This document shows positions 29,301 through 38,754 of a DNA stretch of 64,000 nt, piece by piece (within the stretch, counting starts at the first letter, position 1; each line of letters starts with the position of its first letter). The stretch comes from Stenopsyche tienmushanensis (Eukaryota; Arthropoda; Insecta; Trichoptera; Stenopsychidae). The notes under the pieces are model-generated. The model saw nothing but the letters and a program-made list of their open reading frames with translations, was not told the origin of the DNA and ran no database searches. A program made the translations under genes and the position numbers. The stretch is taken from positions 682,001-746,000 of the forward strand of contig WACJ01000069.1 of assembly GCA_008973525.1 (NCBI GenBank), in the 5' to 3' direction.

Positions 29301-32300
29301 GCGTTGCAATGCCACGTCTCATATAACAAATGGCATACACAAACAATATTTTTACTATGCCTATGTTATTCCCACAAGTGTAAACAATACGTTGAAAAAT
29401 TTTTATTGCAATCAGATGAACGGTATGGCACCGCATTAAATACGGACAAACAAACATTGATTTTTATGTATTTAACTATGCCTATGTTACTCGCGCAATC
29501 CTTAGCAATAAGTGAATGAAGTTTTATCACAATCTGATAAACGGTATGGCAGTGCATTACATACAAACAAACAGAGATTAATTTTTATAAATTAGATTAT
29601 ACGATTACAAAAATTAATAAATATAATAAAATGCCTAATATATTTAATAAACGTCCTGCATAACAAAATACTATTTTTTTTATTCATTAACTCCCAATTT
29701 TTAAATTTAATTCCATACAAACAATTTTTTAAGAAATCCGCAAAAAATGGCTTAGAGTTGGTGGGAATTTTTAGGAAAAAATTTTGCAGCCCAAAGGGTT
29801 AACACTGCATGACTAGCATACGGGATAAATATGAAATCATTTTATTTAGATTATTAATCATATTTTTTAATGTGTTCTAGGTTATTAATTCATGGAAGAC
29901 AATTCAATTTTCAATAGCAGTATTATGCATCTTCGCTATTCAATCATAAAATAAAAAATTCGAATATTATTGCTGCAGTGATGGCATTAGTAGAATCGTG
30001 AAATTTGAATAGCAATTACATAAACAGATGCACCAATTAAAAAGAAGGAAAAAACGAAATATAATAATGAAAACATCGTTGCATAAAAGATGCAGAGTGT
30101 ATAGATTGTTTGTAAATTCAAATCAATTTAAAAATTAAGATTACAATTAGAACCGACCATTGGCTGAATAGAATGAGGAATTTAAAAAAAAAGTTGACCA
30201 AAAGGAATATTGCATTTATAACAATATTTCTAGTGCTGGCGTTACAACCGAGGTTCTCGTGTAAATATAAATCGATACCACGAGCCAACATATTGAACGA
30301 ATTAGTAGAAAGCATAAGCAGTGTTACTAGAAAGATGGAATATTTGCAAAATTGTGATTACGATATTATTTATGACACTTCTTTTTACGACACATCTTGG
30401 AAAAATCATATTCCGATTGCGGTTGAAGATGAATTAAAATCAGGAGAGTATGTACCCAATGATTGTAAGCCATTGTACAGTACAGCTATATTGGTTCCTT
30501 ACAGAAATAGAAAATCTCAACTTGACATATTTATTCCTTATATGCATAACTTTTTAAAGAAGCAGAACATACATTATAGGTAAAAAATATTTTATTGGTT
30601 GATGCAGCCTGATTCAAAATAAACGGAGCTCGACTATACAGATATTCCACGACGTTGGTTGTAAGTCGAATTTCATACAAAAATTAGTGTTTAATTATTC
30701 ACTAGCTCCTCAATGTTTTGATGAAAGGCGTTTCGTTTAATTTTTCATATTATAAATTTGTTAAGATCTCTTATAATAATGTATTTTTAAATATTTTTTT
30801 TATTCAGAATATTTGTAATAGAACAGGCAGGAACGGCTCCGTGGAATAAAGGCAAATTATTTAATGCGGGCGCTCAAGTCGCCATGGAATTAGATTTCCC
30901 CTGCTTAATATTACATGATGTAGATTTGCTTCCCCTTAATCCAGCGAACATATACGCATGTACATCTCAACCAAGACACATGAGTGCTAGTATTGATAAA
31001 TTCAGGTGAGTTTCCCACATAAAATAAATCTATTATTTTTAAATCATCTTCAATCACTGTTTCTTTTCAGATATAATTTACCGTATGATTTTTTAATCGG
31101 CGGAGCATTAGCTATGCAAACAAAGCAATTTATACAGATTAATGGTTATTCCAATAAATTTGAAAATTGGGGAGGAGAAGACGATGAACTGTATAACAGA
31201 ATTAAACACGAAAATTTAACAATAACCAGGTAGAATAATCGACGACATACACATTGGTTTTATTTTAATATTTCAAATAATGAATACGTTGTTTTTGATT
31301 TTAAAAATGTTTAGATTCCCTCCCGATATATCAAGATATACAATGTTGGTTCATGCACAAGCGCCTATAAATAATAGGAGATTTCTTCAAGTCCAAGAGA
31401 ATTTTGGTAAATACAAAAATGATGGCCTAAACAATGTATCGTTTAAAAAAAAATTTATAAACCACCATAGTTTATATACAAATATAACTATAGAAATATA
31501 GATTGTTACTTTGTTATAAAATATTTTTTTATTACATATGCATTTAATAAATGCGAATTTCAAATTATAAGATTTAAATTAAGAAAATACACAATATTTT
31601 TTATAAAAATGTTTTTTCTTTTTATCGAGCCATACTTTTTTATAAACATAAATAGGAATTAGTTGAGTCATCTCCGGACAATCGATAAATGGTGGACGCG
31701 CTCCCAACCTAAAGAGGAGGCGAGTTCTTTCTATTCCTCGATGACAATCTGTCGTTTCCAGGCGGATTCCAAAGAAGAAGGAAAAGGGATACAACTAAAA
31801 GAAATATTATCCCTATAATAGAATTTATTTAGCCTCTATGATAATGGCAACGATCACGAGGCACATGGCCTCTATCCGAGGAGATCTGTTGCGGGACCAA
31901 AGCGTATCTAGCAGACCGGAAATTCATAAATATTCATACTTAATATTCAATAAAAAATTGCTATCGTCGGATAAGCTATTAAGAACAGAATGAGTGTCTA
32001 GAAGGCAAAGCTCGATTGTTCGTGTTGTCTCGAGAATGGGTGTTTGTTTGGATAATTAAGATACTCGCATCATTCTTATCATTGACCAATTTTGTTATTC
32101 CCCCTTGACTGTTCTAGAGTGGCGTCATTAGCCAATTTCACCACTCCTTTGCAAAAACTACTCCTTCAAAAGTAAACTGGCAGACTTGTACGATAACCTT
32201 GTCTTTTTATTTTTGCAAGACATTAATAGGCAAAAATAGCTGGACAACAGAAAGCAGATGCCATGCAAGTTGAACATTAAGAAATATTCCGAAGAAATGA

Positions 32301-35300
32301 ACGAATATTGTGCGCTATCAACAGTGTTAAGGGTTATTTATTGAGCCTGGTTCATTATCAGCTTTTTACACGCTGCGGCGGAGCTGACAGAAAAGTGAAT
32401 TTACATTAAAGAGTAGCGTGTGTGTTCTCCGGTGTGAAAGGGTTAAAAGGCAAATTTTGCAATAATAGGGTAAAACTCATTTAATTTGCAGTATTCTAGC
32501 TGTGCGTAAAAATTCATTACACATGTCGAAATTATCAATAACATTCATAAAGGTTCTTGGTTTTTAAAACAACCGGAGCTTAAGAAAACTCACTACACAG
32601 TACAGTAGCAGATAGCACTGCAGTAGCAGATCAGACCAATGTTGTCAATAACCTTTACACAGAAGAATAAAGACATGTACCAAGAAGTCGTATTTTAATC
32701 ACCCTCTTTTTGAATCACATTTGACCGCTTTTGCGATCCAAGAATGAATGGACTTACTGAGGCTAGGGCCGTTATGAAGTTAAAATGTTGGGGGTGGGTG
32801 CAGTATAAAGAACTGCACCCCTCCTTAACAGTATCAAGATCAAATCGTTCATTTGTTTGTAGTCGACCAGTCGCAATGAAAAAAGTAATAAATAACAGGG
32901 TAAAGAATATTTGATGTTTTCTTACATTAAAGAAGACGGCTTTGAAGTATTGTTTGATTAATTTTTTAAATGTCATGATGGAAAAACAAACCACCCTACT
33001 TTAACACTCATACCCTTTTTTTTTAATATTCACAGGATGACTAAAAATTCCAATGAGATTGTATCCTAAATTATTAATTCAGAAGTATACTATATGGGAG
33101 GATCTTTGTTTAAAATAAATATGTGTAAAATTACAGCCTTAAATAATAAAAAAAGATGTTAAAATAAATAAAAACTTACCAGTATAACTTCTGGTGGATT
33201 CCCTTTATCTTGCAAGCCAGGTTCAGGATTATTTTCTTTCGCCGTTGTTGTCTTGATTGCATTAGAATCACTCGTATTCACATTTTCATTGGCAGACATT
33301 ACAAGCTTTTCTATCACAACTTTTGGATTATTAAATACTGGTTCAGAAGCTTTTTGTATTATTTCAGCATCTTTGTTCTCATCGGTTTTAACTTCTTCAT
33401 CAACGGTTGCTGCATTGGTAGTTTTCCTAAAAGAAATTCCCTTCAGAGATGAGAAAAATATTAAAACTATAACATAAAAAATAAAGAATATTCTATTACA
33501 TTGTGTCGGATTGCGGTTCTTTCAAATCAGCATCAATATCCTTTTTACCTCTTTTCGTTCTTTTATTTCTTGCTGCTTGTTCTACTGTCGAAAGAAAAAA
33601 ATAGGTAAGCTGTTGAATTTTAAATATATTAATATCGGATATAATTTCAAATGTACATCAAGTGTTTAACCCCTCAAAGAGGTAAGACACAATGTTGTGT
33701 CCGAATTCCAGTGATTCTTAAGAGCAAGATCTTGTATACATCGTATGATTGTATAGATCGTTAACCCAAATTTATCGACTAATAATCGACAGTGTTTATT
33801 TATTTATGTACAAGCTTCATACACGTTGCTGCAGTCCTGACAGATAAATGGATTTGTACGGATGATACGTGGCGAACAAGCGAATATAGTATCTAGCACT
33901 ATGAAGATTTTAAATTAGCTCACTACTCAAAGGTTTAATAATAATTTAATTACCAGTCGTTTGATTCTCATTGGATTGATCAATCGTTTTTTCATCCTTT
34001 TCTTCAGATTCTTGAGAACTCATTTTTTCATTAATAGATTTAGACTGAAATATAGACAATCATTTTATTAAATTAAATATATATTGAAATAACACAACAT
34101 TTGATAAAAACATATATGTATATACCTTCTTTTTCTTTGTATTTTTAGATCTACCAGTAGAAGTGTGAATAGTCTCGGTTGTATCTAAAACAGTTTCCGC
34201 TTTGGATGACACTGTTGAAGTATTTGCATTTTGACTTCGAGTCGATCTAGTCAACCTTTTATCAGATGTAACTGAAATTGAAAGAAAATTCATCTGTAAT
34301 TAAGACTTGTAATTTATCAAATAAACTTGAAGTATTTTCAACAGCGTTAAGTAATAAACATTTAGTATTCTTATAACCTGAACTATCAGCAGTCTCATGT
34401 TTAGTTCTTAATCTGCGAGAACTTCTATTTTCTATTGAAGAAGTATTTTCAGAATCAATTTGAGAATCTGATGTTGAATGCAAATTTTTCTTGCTTCTAG
34501 TTCCTGCTGTTTTTTCTAAAATAAAATTATGAGGATTGAATTGTGTGATACTTTTATGGGGAAAATTTAGACTTATACAAGTTTATTACTAGAATAAATA
34601 AAATTGTATTTATACAGAACTTTCTTTTCGGAGAGTATCAATGTGGTTTCAGATCGAATAAATCTGCAGTGGACCAACTTTTTATTGTTAGAATATTTTC
34701 ACAAAAAATGTGGTGTCGACTTTAAACAAATTTTCATTGATTTTTGCAAAACTTATAACAGAATTGACCAAGAAAAACTTTGGAGGATAATATTGAAGTT
34801 GCGAATCCCAGGTAAACTGATGAGGTTATCAAGGGTGTGCGTGTTGGGATTGGTCAGTACGATATGCTTCAATAGCGCCCTATTAGAACCTTTCGAGGTG
34901 ATGACAGGAATCAGACAAGAGGATGCCCTCTCCCCACTACTTTTTAACATAGCATCGGAAATAGTTATTAGGTACTGGTGAATTTCTCTGGGATCTTTTC
35001 AAAATGGACATGTACAGCGAAGCGACAATTACCAGCTTTATCGAAACCCGCTGTCCATATTGAACAGGTCATGTAGCAGAGAAGCCGCCTCACAGAGTCT
35101 CTCTATGCTGGGATAGGTAGATAGCAAAGAAGTCGTACGTCTGGCAATTGGAAGGAAAAGGCCCAAGCCAGGTGGAAATCCCTGTTACTGACTGAGGATC
35201 TCCTATAGGGCTGTGTGAGCCGTAAGGATTAAGTAATAAAAGATCCCAGATCCACTTATATCACTTTTATAATAATAATAAATATTCCCCATAATATATT

Positions 35301-36522
35301 AAACAAGCTGAAGGAATAAACACAAAGTAATAAAAATCAAATGGTGATAAAATGTATGTTTATAAAACCAACTTACTTTTGGTTTTAATCAGAGCCGTCG
35401 GAGGAGGCATAATATAAGTACCATCCTGAACAATTTATTTTATCATCTTCGCTTGGATTTTGTTGAGTTTCATCAACCTTATGCTTTGTTAATATATTAT
35501 TAATATCGGTTATATCTTCAAGTGGTTTCTGTTGAGTTTTAACAGTAATATTCGATGTGATATTAACAGTTTCTGAAATCACAATAGTGCTCTCGACATT
35601 TTCAGCGTAATCTTTAGAAATTGTAATTTCATCGTCTTTCTTATTTATTGCCTCGGAAACATTACTTTCGGTTGAATTGTTTCGTCTCATTTTATGTGTT
35701 AGCTTGAGATTAAGCTGGAATATTTAAGAAAAAGCTAAATTAGATTTTTTTACACGGGATTAAAAATGTACACAAGTATTCACTAAATCTAAAAATAAAA
35801 AAACAACATTTGAGACAAATATTTTTAATTATTTCGCGAACATGAACCCGGCAGGGGGTTTGAAATATTGGATAGAGCTAAAATATTAACTCGTTTCTAA
35901 CGTTTTAAACGTAATTAAAAATATATAAATTGATATTTTGTTCAAATCCTATCTGATATTTCCAAGTTATGTCGACATTATTGAATAATTTTATTGTGTG
36001 AATTGATTAATTATTCTAAAAATATGCAAATACAAACCATTTTATTATTCATAACTTCCGCTTTTTGAGATGCCTTTCTTTTAGTGCGTCGCCCATCTGA
36101 AGTAGTATCCGCTAATGAACTTCCATCATTTTCATTTACAATGGTTGTGACAGCAAGAATTGAATGCTTTTCGTTATTAGAAGTTAATGGATTGTAATTT
36201 ACAAAATATGTATCATTTTGTATTTTATCCATCTTGTCATATTGATCTTCAGTTGATGGACGATTTTTCTTCGTTGAGATTTCTAAAAAGTAGATTGAAC
36301 ATTTAAATAGTAGCAATTCTTGAGAAGCTCGACTCGTTCATACGTATATATCATTTACTGTGATTGTGAAACCATACAATTAAAGCAATATTGATCTGAA
36401 GACATACCTTCATCTTCTTCTTCGACGATGTTTTTAAGCTTTCGTTTAGCAAGAGATGTTTTTGTACTATTTGATTGAATTAAAAGTTTGTCGGCAATAG
36501 CATACAGATCGTCAATTTCCCT
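8356..36522 (-). CDS. INCENP: Inner centromere protein INCENP (N-terminal exon not found)
   Basis: INCENP is the scaffold of the chromosomal passenger complex that binds and activates Aurora B. The last exon carries the IN-box, ending in RTSSAVWKTPPRSS. Exons from 5' to 3': 36522-36408, 36282-36038, 35714-35478 and 35425-35377, 34515-34378, 34271-34126, 34044-33954, 33584-33500, 33426-33180, then a 22.4-kb intron, 10755-10596, 10511-10376, 10292-10168, 10086-9937, 9860-9721, 9316-9139, 9055-8970, 8894-8830, 8752-8630, 8549-8356. All junctions keep phase and give about 900 residues (human 918). The first block has the DGRRTKRKAS basic motif and low-complexity S/T/K-rich sequence. Exons 9316-8970 form the charged single alpha-helix (repeated EERxEK). 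The exon encoding the N-terminal CEN box, upstream of REIDDLYAIADKLL, was not found. Two frame problems: a 52-nt gap (35426-35477) that is either a tiny intron or one extra base, and one extra base at 10199-10205. Confidence 0.85.
9365..9705 (+). repeat. TTAA-ended repeat, copy B (partial), in an INCENP intron
   Basis: It matches copy A from about TTCAACTTGCACGGTA through GTTGAAAGAG to CTTATCCGACGAT, but lacks the end that carries TTAACCC. It lies between the INCENP exons at 9721-9860 and 9139-9316 and lengthens that intron. Confidence 0.62.
10756..12085. other. INCENP long intron, 3' part; nothing recognised
   Basis: The sequence is AT-rich with no convincing coding frame. The segment around 11840-11890 (GAACATGAGCCAGACGGGAG, then TTCGAAATATCGGATAGAG) recurs in altered form at 35838-35885, so it is part of a low-copy repeat. 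Confidence 0.4.
12090..12985 (+). mobile_element. hAT-type transposon remnant with CCCGGGATT subterminal repeats
   Basis: Between two clusters of the motif (A)ATCCCGGGATT (12095-12165 and about 12905-12980, mostly in inverted orientation) lies an open segment at 12578-12802. It encodes TIPPTSVEAERAFSVAGCL and ATKIRSRLNDENL, the C-terminal dimerisation region of hAT transposases. The catalytic core is missing. The terminal inverted repeats are only approximate (GAATCC and ATCCCG blocks), and I could not find a clean 8-bp target duplication, so the ends are estimates. Confidence 0.65.
12990..14811. other. INCENP long intron, unclassified, partly GC-richer
   Basis: The sequence at 13050-14700 is richer in GC than its surroundings and has several 60-77-codon open frames on both strands. 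None shows a domain I recognise. It may be an old, unclassified transposon. Confidence 0.35.
14812..15215 (+). mobile_element. pogo/Tigger-like non-autonomous element, copy 1
   Basis: It starts with TA-CAGTAGGCTCTCGATTATCC, which resembles pogo/Tigger terminal repeats that follow a TA target. The copy at 23668 begins almost identically. Both contain GCGTATTTGCGAGCGAATTC in inverted orientation on either side of the centre, here at about 14947 and 15133. No matching right terminal repeat is visible; similarity to copy 2 stops at about 15215. Confidence 0.55.
15228..15427. mobile_element. 200-bp Harbinger-like MITE with TTA target duplication
   Basis: Long terminal inverted repeats of about 45 bases begin GGCC(A/C)(G/A)ATCCACACTATGG and continue through GGTAACGGTTCGATCTCGCTC. 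They face each other from 15228 and from 15427 inward. The element is bracketed by TTA at 15225-15227 and 15428-15430, as expected for PIF/Harbinger-type insertion. It has no coding capacity. The arms are nearly identical, so it is fairly young. Confidence 0.8.
15431..16084. other. INCENP long intron, nothing recognised
   Basis: No domain, repeat or RNA gene is recognised here. The short open frames on the minus strand have no visible similarity. Confidence 0.35.
16085..17506 (+). mobile_element. mariner transposon remnant
   Basis: The left side carries a mariner-like end (CAGGTCAGTCCAAAAGTTCG from about 16089). The right side ends CTTATGGGACACCCTAA (to about 17505). The two ends do not match, so this may be two nested elements. 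Transposase pieces run from about 17000 to 17390: a helix-turn-helix part (EIANKLEIPRTSVHNHL) followed by YINRSDVWLHHEL and RLVTGDENWILYEN, which carries the second catalytic aspartate of mariner (GDE). The rest is frameshifted or missing. A second copy of the same family lies at 51599-52090. Confidence 0.75.
17507..18599. other. INCENP long intron, nothing recognised
   Basis: No supported feature was found. Motif-poor AT-rich sequence alternates with short GC-richer blocks. Confidence 0.35.
18600..18905 (+). repeat. Interspersed repeat with GATAAGTGGATTTGTACG tail
   Basis: It shares CACGTTGAG, ATCGTTAGCCCAAATTTATCGA, GTGCGCTATCGATAGTGTTTATTTATT and GGTCCTGACAGATAAGTGG with segments at 33660-33935, 49560-50050 and, in part, 14990-15050. 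The family also shares its inner part (TGTGCGCTATC, AGTGTTTA) with the 520-bp TTAA repeat, so the families are related or chimeric. It is non-coding. Confidence 0.55.
18906..20400. other. INCENP long intron, nothing recognised
   Basis: No gene, transposon end or RNA gene is visible. The minus-strand and plus-strand open frames of 65-77 codons look like chance. Confidence 0.35.
20405..20510 (+). repeat. Possible tRNA-derived SINE head
   Basis: TTGGCACAAGTAGG (about 20416-20429) resembles a pol III A box. GGTTCGAATCCCAC, about 35 bases further on, is a perfect B box flanked by a four-pair T-stem (TGGG/CCCA). The rest does not fold into a clean tRNA, so a tRNA-derived SINE or tRNA pseudogene is more likely than a working tRNA. 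An 11-base G run lies at 20706-20716, downstream. Confidence 0.4.
20990..21260 (-). repeat. Interspersed repeat copy (ATCATCATCAT family), inverted
   Basis: Read on the minus strand it matches the copies at 1799-1990 and 5966-6130: CAGTCCACTGCACAGG, ATATCCATTCAATGG, CACCTCCTCATGCGCTCGATAT and AAACGCTCACCCAGACG. It lies just upstream of the piggyBac transposase. Confidence 0.6.
21422..23144 (+). pseudogene. piggyBac transposase, nearly full length, two lesions
   Basis: The frame opens at 21422 with an acidic N-terminus (SSDEE, DDDEEN). It meets an in-frame TAG at 22001-22003 and continues in the same frame to 23143. The catalytic aspartates of the DDE_Tnp_1_7 domain are all present: VTIDEQ (about 22205), ITGDSF (about 22445) and IDIMDQM (about 22750). 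Near the end, an extra base in CAAATG (23069-23074) shifts the frame. The following frame encodes the expected Cys-rich zinc-binding tail (CKKY, CGKCAF, CKIC) and stops at about 23144. The element is otherwise intact, so it is the youngest piggyBac here. It lies in the INCENP intron in opposite orientation. I could not place its TTAA ends with confidence. Confidence 0.88.
23668..24030 (+). mobile_element. pogo/Tigger-like element copy 2 with fold-back palindrome
   Basis: It begins TA-CAGTAGACTCTCGATTATGC, as in copy 1. Inside, arms of about 72 bases at 23792-23863 and 23911-23983 are inverted copies of each other (GCGTATTTGCGAGCGAAT...CACTCTTGTACGTTGAGCTC) around a loop of about 47 bases. Both open frames inside are by-products of the palindrome. 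The right terminal repeat is not visible. Confidence 0.58.
24031..25879. other. INCENP long intron, nothing recognised
   Basis: The region is AT-rich with short open frames on both strands (for example about 24230-24466 on the minus strand) that resemble no family I know. Confidence 0.35.
25880..25990 (+). mobile_element. Tc1/mariner-type transposase C-terminal scrap
   Basis: The plus strand encodes a short peptide with SSDLTPLDFFVWGRIY, the PDLTPLDFFLWG motif that carries the last catalytic aspartate of many insect Tc1/mariner-like transposases. Nothing upstream continues the domain. The following GC-rich segment (26000-26240) is open but not recognised. Confidence 0.6.
26599..26830 (-). 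mobile_element. Transposase N-terminal scrap, opposite orientation
   Basis: The minus strand encodes RQKKGIQY, then QHQLVQALSGIHPKMNFSRVI and FFQYFA-like sequence, similar to the region just after the helix-turn-helix of insect Tc1/mariner-like transposases. It could come from the same family as the scrap at 25880, rearranged. It is short and broken. Confidence 0.4.
26831..28568. other. INCENP long intron, nothing recognised
   Basis: No supported feature was found; the stretch is AT-rich. Confidence 0.35.
28569..29802 (+). mobile_element. piggyBac remnant with internal deletion
   Basis: A TTAA at 28569-28572 is followed by GCTTTACAACTCC. The other side ends GCCCAAAGGG-TTAA at 29799-29802. 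The transposase piece at about 28998-29300 encodes MDRFYTNPTLIGELLKSK, the piggyBac DxxYTS-like motif, followed directly by the Cys-rich C-terminal part (DCMVCSDG, FCDTYERKP, LHSEDCFRIYHT). The middle of the domain, including the third aspartate, is missing, and there is a TGA at 29199-29201. The outer ends are tentative because the terminal repeats match only loosely. Confidence 0.65.
30173..31501 (+). CDS. Beta-1,4-galactosyltransferase family; probably beta-1,4-GalNAc transferase
   Basis: This is a type II Golgi glycosyltransferase that adds Gal or GalNAc in beta-1,4 linkage to GlcNAc. Exons 30173-30579, 30808-31005, 31071-31229 and 31315-31501 give 316 residues with all phases matching. 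A membrane anchor lies near residues 12-27. Family motifs are all present: LVPYRNR (about 107-113), IFVIEQ (137-142), the metal-binding DVD (173-175), PRHMS..IDKFRY, INGYSN and WGGEDDE (235-241). In bovine beta4GalT1, Tyr289 decides the donor sugar, and Leu or Ile there favours UDP-GalNAc; the aligned residue is Leu210 (LPYDFLIGG). That argues for a GalNAc transferase, as in known insect enzymes. The gene lies inside the 22.4-kb INCENP intron on the opposite strand. An AATAAA occurs at 31546-31551. No breaks are visible. Confidence 0.9.
31950..32455 (-). repeat. TTAA-ended repeat, copy C
   Basis: It is a reverse-oriented copy of the family at 7040-7575. It starts with TATCGTCGGATAAGC and ends CTCCGGTGTGAAAGGG-TTAA at about 32455. 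It lies between the nested glycosyltransferase gene and the upstream INCENP exons. Confidence 0.62.
32456..33179. other. INCENP long intron, 5' part; nothing recognised
   Basis: A 99-codon minus-strand open frame (32695-32994) shows no recognisable domain. The short palindrome GGGGTGGGTGCAG...CTGCACCCCTCC (about 32790-32825) lies inside it. I make no gene call. Confidence 0.35.
33660..33935 (+). repeat. Interspersed repeat (18600 family) in an INCENP intron
   Basis: It shares ATCGTTAACCCAAATTTATCGA, CAGTGTTTATTTATTTATGTAC, CAGTCCTGACAGATAA and TGAAGATTTTAAATTAGCTCA with the copy at 18600-18905. It sits between the INCENP exons at 33954-34044 and 33500-33584. Confidence 0.55.
34604..35260 (+). 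mobile_element. Non-LTR retrotransposon reverse-transcriptase fragment
   Basis: The plus strand encodes FIDFCKTYNRIDQEKLWRI and, after LRIPGKLMRL, the block TGIRQEDALSPLLFNIASE. These are the A-region and the GxRQGDxLSPLLFN region of LINE reverse transcriptases. The YADD block is missing because the frame ends at 34981. The sequence from 35000 to 35260 looks like the degraded 3' end of the same type of element. It lies in an INCENP intron, antisense to the gene. Confidence 0.75.
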
Positions 36523-37869
36523 CTGAAAAATGAAAGAAAATTTTATTATACATAATAAAAAGATACGATGAATTACTTTTTGATCATCAGTTGTGTCGCA
36601 GCCTAATTGGATACTTCAGGAAAAGTATTCAAATACACTTGAAAAAAATAGGAAAGAACATAAAACAGGGAGGAATTGAAACATATTTTATATCAAAACC
36701 AGTTGAATTCTAATCTTCCGGAATTAAAAATAATATTCAATAGACGGAAAAAGATTGCATCTATTGAAGGAGAATACATTACATCGAAGAAATAGTTTAA
36801 TAAACGTCTGGTTTGAATTTAACTCTTTCATTTAAAAAACGATATTCCTAACGGGACAATCTAATATATATGTATAATTTCAAATTCATAAATCAATGTG
36901 ATTCTTTGAACGCTCATATTATAATTTAAGTCTCTTTTGACAGCATTTTTTCTGAGACATATAATAAAATGTCAATTATGAATAAATAATATTACATTTC
37001 AATCAACAGAAGAAGGAATATGACTAATGTTGCTTACATTTTTACATGCTGGCTACGCTTTTTATACAAATACGTACGGCGACAATAGTCGGGACAATGA
37101 CAGAGCAATCAACCAAAATAATCGATCTAAGATAAACAAGATCTAACAGAAAATATGCCACAAGTCCCAATTTATCCTGTACGTTACAGTAATGCATTGC
37201 TATTCCCTCTGTTTATGAAGTATCGAATTTGGAATAGCAATGAACGATATAAGGTAATATTATAACTAGAATATTAGATATATCAGGGATTCCTAACTTC
37301 TTCAGTCGTGTTACCCCTATGGCTTATCAGGGAAACTGATTTTATCCCTATTTAAGATTTGTGCCCAGCTACGCGGCGCTGATTTGTCATTTATTATCTA
37401 TATAGCAAAAATTACCAGCAATATTACCCCGCTGAGATAGATACATTAGGTAGGATGGGATTCAAGAATAATTTGTTAAATGATCACGATCTTGAACTAT
37501 ACTTTTTTTAAAACTTCAATCAGATCAATCAATTACCAAGTAAATTCAAGGTGATCCGATTTGACACACTCGAACAGAAAATATCAATTTATCTACTAAA
37601 TTTTGATCAGGAATTTATGGATATTGAATGTGATGAAACTGTAAAATATATATTGACATGTTTCAAAGCGTTATAGTTAAATTAAAATTGTTATAACCGA
37701 AGGAATTTAGGCGCATAAAAGTAAATTTACTTATTTTTTCATCGTCAAATAACATTTGATACATGTCCAGTAGCCTACCGGTTTATTTATTTGATAGTTG
37801 TGCATGCGATGTAAATTTATAACGTTTAAGATGAGCCATTTGAACTTATATATATTAGAATCTAATACC
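36523..37869. other. Upstream of the INCENP coding exons; first exon not found
   Basis: INCENP still needs an upstream exon with the start codon and CEN box, since the exon ending at 36522 opens after a good acceptor (TTTTTCAG). I could not identify it in this AT-rich stretch. VPS41 begins in the other direction at 38755, so the two genes may be divergent neighbours. Confidence 0.4.
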
Positions 37870-38110
37870 TCATGAGACTGATCTAGGCTAAAACGTATGT
37901 CACCTGCTGCGTATTGATGAGCGTTTGGATGGCCTGCTCAGTAACTGTGGCGAAAGCTATCATCACCGCTTCGGTGGCTTCCACCGCATCCGTCGGCACC
38001 ACCATCCCTGCTTTCCCTGCCGTCTGTGTTCCACCAATCATTCTTAAAGCCAACCGAAGGCAGCTTTCAAACCGACGACGGTTGACCGCGACACAATGAC
38101 TTACCATAGA
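37870..38110. other. GC-richer block open on both strands, unidentified
   Basis: About 240 bases stand out as clearly more GC-rich than the surrounding DNA. They are open in a 74-codon minus-strand frame (38107-37883) and a 61-codon plus-strand frame. On the minus strand an ATG-GTAAGT donor-like site lies at its upstream edge. Neither translation resembles a family I know, and neither looks like the INCENP CEN box. Possible readings are an exon of an unrecognised gene, a foreign insert, or the tail of an old transposon. Confidence 0.3.
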
Positions 38111-38754
38111 CTAAAGCAATCGTTATTTTTAAACGAACTAATTTTACTGAGTATAACAATGCTCCACAATAAAATATATATATAAAATTCAAATATTCAT
38201 CATAAATTCACTGAAGAATAATATTTTTAACATTTATTAAATTGGCTAGTTTTATTACATATCATATTTTATAATATAAATAAATTCTATTGCAATATTT
38301 TATATTTATGAGCCATTGAGATAATAATATTTATTTTTGATGATATTAAATAATTCAAATATAACTTCAATTGCGTTCAATTTAAAAATATAAATAAAAT
38401 AGAGGTTGTGCTTAAAAAAATTAAATCTTGAAAAATAACAAATCTCAAAATTATTTTTAAATTAAAATCTGAGTCATATATTATTTTTGTAAGTGAAATT
38501 AATACGATTTTTTATAAATGTTTAATTTTAATGTGACGTTTTAAAGAAAAAATATTATCGTAATATGGCCAAAAAATGTCATATCAAAGCCAATTTTACT
38601 TGACGTTTCATCTTTATTTACCTCTATTGTCATGGTTGGAAGTTGCGATTATAGCATTCAGCAAAGAATTTCGAACATTTCATTTTATTATGTGACTCAA
38701 TATAAATGTGATCTATTTTGTGCACGTGTAAGCGCCTGAGTCAAACGATTTATA

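Noticed and set aside
32695..32994. 99-codon minus-strand open frame in the INCENP intron
   Set aside because: No similarity, no usable splice context with the INCENP exons, and it spans a small palindrome.
33210..33477. Plus-strand frames of 74 and 80 codons
   Set aside because: They are the reverse strand of the INCENP exon 33180-33426.
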